Positions 62,825-64,000 of a stretch of DNA of 64,000 nt are shown in pieces. The stretch lies in assembly GCF_021155765.1 (NCBI RefSeq), contig NC_060108.1, positions 18,501,025-18,565,024 of the forward strand, given 5' to 3'. Positions within the stretch are counted from its first letter, which is position 1. Every line of letters starts with the position of its first letter. Below the pieces are notes generated by a model, which saw nothing but the letters and a program-made list of their open reading frames with translations, searched no databases and was not told where the DNA came from. A program made the position numbers and the translations under genes. This DNA comes from Diprion similis (lineage: Eukaryota; Arthropoda; Insecta; Hymenoptera; Diprionidae).

Positions 62825-64000
62825 TGCAATTTATGGACCTCGGATCGCGCGCGAATTCTAAGTTACAAATTGAATCCAATGTCGATTCGACACGCGAGTG
62901 GAGTGGAAGGAAGTTCCTTACCTATTTCCGGTTAGCCCGCCCACAAAGTCGTCGCAGATAACAGTGTTATGTTGGATAACAGTGGGATGTTCTTTCACTT
63001 GCCTCATTTGGCATAGGCGTGCCGTTCTTGGTGCTTTGTGAAAAACAAATTGAATCCATTCCCAACGACGACGACGACGATGAGGCACACTTTATCACAC
63101 GTATGTAATGTCGGATGAGCCAAATGACGCGGATGTCATCGTCTAAATTTAACTGACACTGAAATCTGGAATTTACGACGGCGGCGATTGGATTGCAGCG
63201 TTTTCGGTTATTAACGAATCATCGCGGACTACCTTATATACGTGATACATCGCGTCATTCGCGATCGTGGAGAACGTGACAATAGCGACATATATATTGT
63301 GATAATTAAGTGCTCTTAAGGCGCTGCAGACCAAGTCTCATCGCGTGTAATTTAATATTTTCGTGCTCGACTTGTTCCGGTAATATTAAAAATTGATGTT
63401 AAACTGTCTCGATTGACTTCGAGGATCTCGAGGATCGAGATTAAGAGGAGATTGTAAAATTACAGAACCTTGGATTAGTGAGGTATGTTTATAAAAGTAA
63501 ATCAGTCTTGAGAGTTCACGTAGAAATAACGGATAAGTAAAAGGTGATAATGCACGTCTCTTCTGTGAAAATATACGTGCGAATATTGGCGACTGAGCCG
63601 AGCAAAGAATAGACGGAATTATCTTGACATGTGTAATAATATTTATAACGATAATTAATTTATTGTGCTTTTGCAACGAACCCCCTGATTTGATATCCTA
63701 ATCGTTGGTATTTAAAGCTTTTATCGAACCCAGCTTGGACACCTTTTGCGTTACGTAAATGTACGACAATCACAACTGCGGAGTGTGCGAGAATTTTTGA
63801 TTTTTTCTTTTTATTCATCGCTCAAACGACACAATTAACTAATCAATGTTCGTAAGAGGACATGCTCGAGTTAACTTCCTTTTACGTTGCTGGCGCATGA
63901 ATGACGCGCTGGTAGCTTTGCAATCAAGCTCCCGATCTTTGAATCGTGTAGAGACACACGAGGAATTTGGTCCTTTACGAAACTCATGGTTCCACACCAT

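Larger units (their letters stand above)
48231..64000. other. Gene-poor region upstream of the FAS1 gene
   Basis: Apart from the repeats and mobile-type elements listed separately, I see no supportable coding exon on either strand. The longest open frame (53,338-53,994, plus) lacks family features and codon character. The region just right of 48,230 should contain the FAS1 5' UTR and promoter, but no distinctive promoter element was recognised. Confidence 0.55.

Noticed and set aside
62548..62961. 137-codon plus-strand frame
   Set aside because: It runs through an (AG)n repeat giving alternating Arg/Glu, with no domain or splice evidence.
1..64000. CRISPR arrays, bacterial operons, rRNA or tRNA genes
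   Set aside because: No spaced direct repeats of CRISPR type, no prokaryotic gene layout, and no convincing tRNA internal promoter or cloverleaf was spotted by eye. A tRNA scan would settle the last point.

Overview
The window is nuclear DNA from an animal, almost certainly an insect. It is AT-rich, and its genes have many short introns with GT...AG ends. It carries GA, CT, TA and GACT simple repeats and small non-autonomous inverted-repeat elements. The gene families point to an arthropod, and the base composition and repeat style would suit a hymenopteran such as a sawfly. That last step is inference.

Positions 1-18,066 are gene-poor: simple repeats, no convincing coding exon. A lone 300-nt exon-like block lies at 18,067-18,366 on the minus strand and belongs to a gene I do not recognise.

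The core, about 20.0-30.5 kb, is a compact cluster of four housekeeping genes arranged as two divergent pairs. The first pair is a nessun dorma/SHCBP1 homologue (minus, 22,057-20,000) and an ARL2BP/BART homologue (plus, 22,929-24,006), sharing a promoter region of about 0.5 kb. The second pair is Nup93 (minus, 27,544-24,452) and Vps52 (plus, 27,869-30,531), with only 324 bp between start codons. ARL2BP and Nup93 converge with almost abutting 3' ends. All exon junctions were placed by hand and keep frame; the predicted proteins are 547, 170, 810 and 668 aa. The four act in cytokinesis and ring canals, ARL2/ARL3 small-GTPase biology, the nuclear pore scaffold and endosome-to-Golgi tethering. The clustering reflects shared promoters, not a shared pathway.

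From 31,408 to 48,230 on the minus strand lies a secreted, Gln/Thr-rich protein with two C-terminal fasciclin (FAS1) domains, about 1,050 aa. Its signal-peptide exon is separated from the 2.2-kb central exon by an 11.4-kb intron. That intron holds simple repeats, a long broken G run and a possible hAT-like miniature element.

Positions 48,231-64,000 are gene-poor again. They hold microsatellites, a 90-nt hairpin, a clean TTAA-flanked fold-back miniature element (53,130-53,338) and a compound inverted array of a repeat of about 120 bp (56,245-56,640).

I found no CRISPR array, rRNA, convincing tRNA, prophage or clearly novel multi-gene system. The most interesting items are the fold-back elements, the hairpin, the unassigned exon and the long-intron FAS1 gene.
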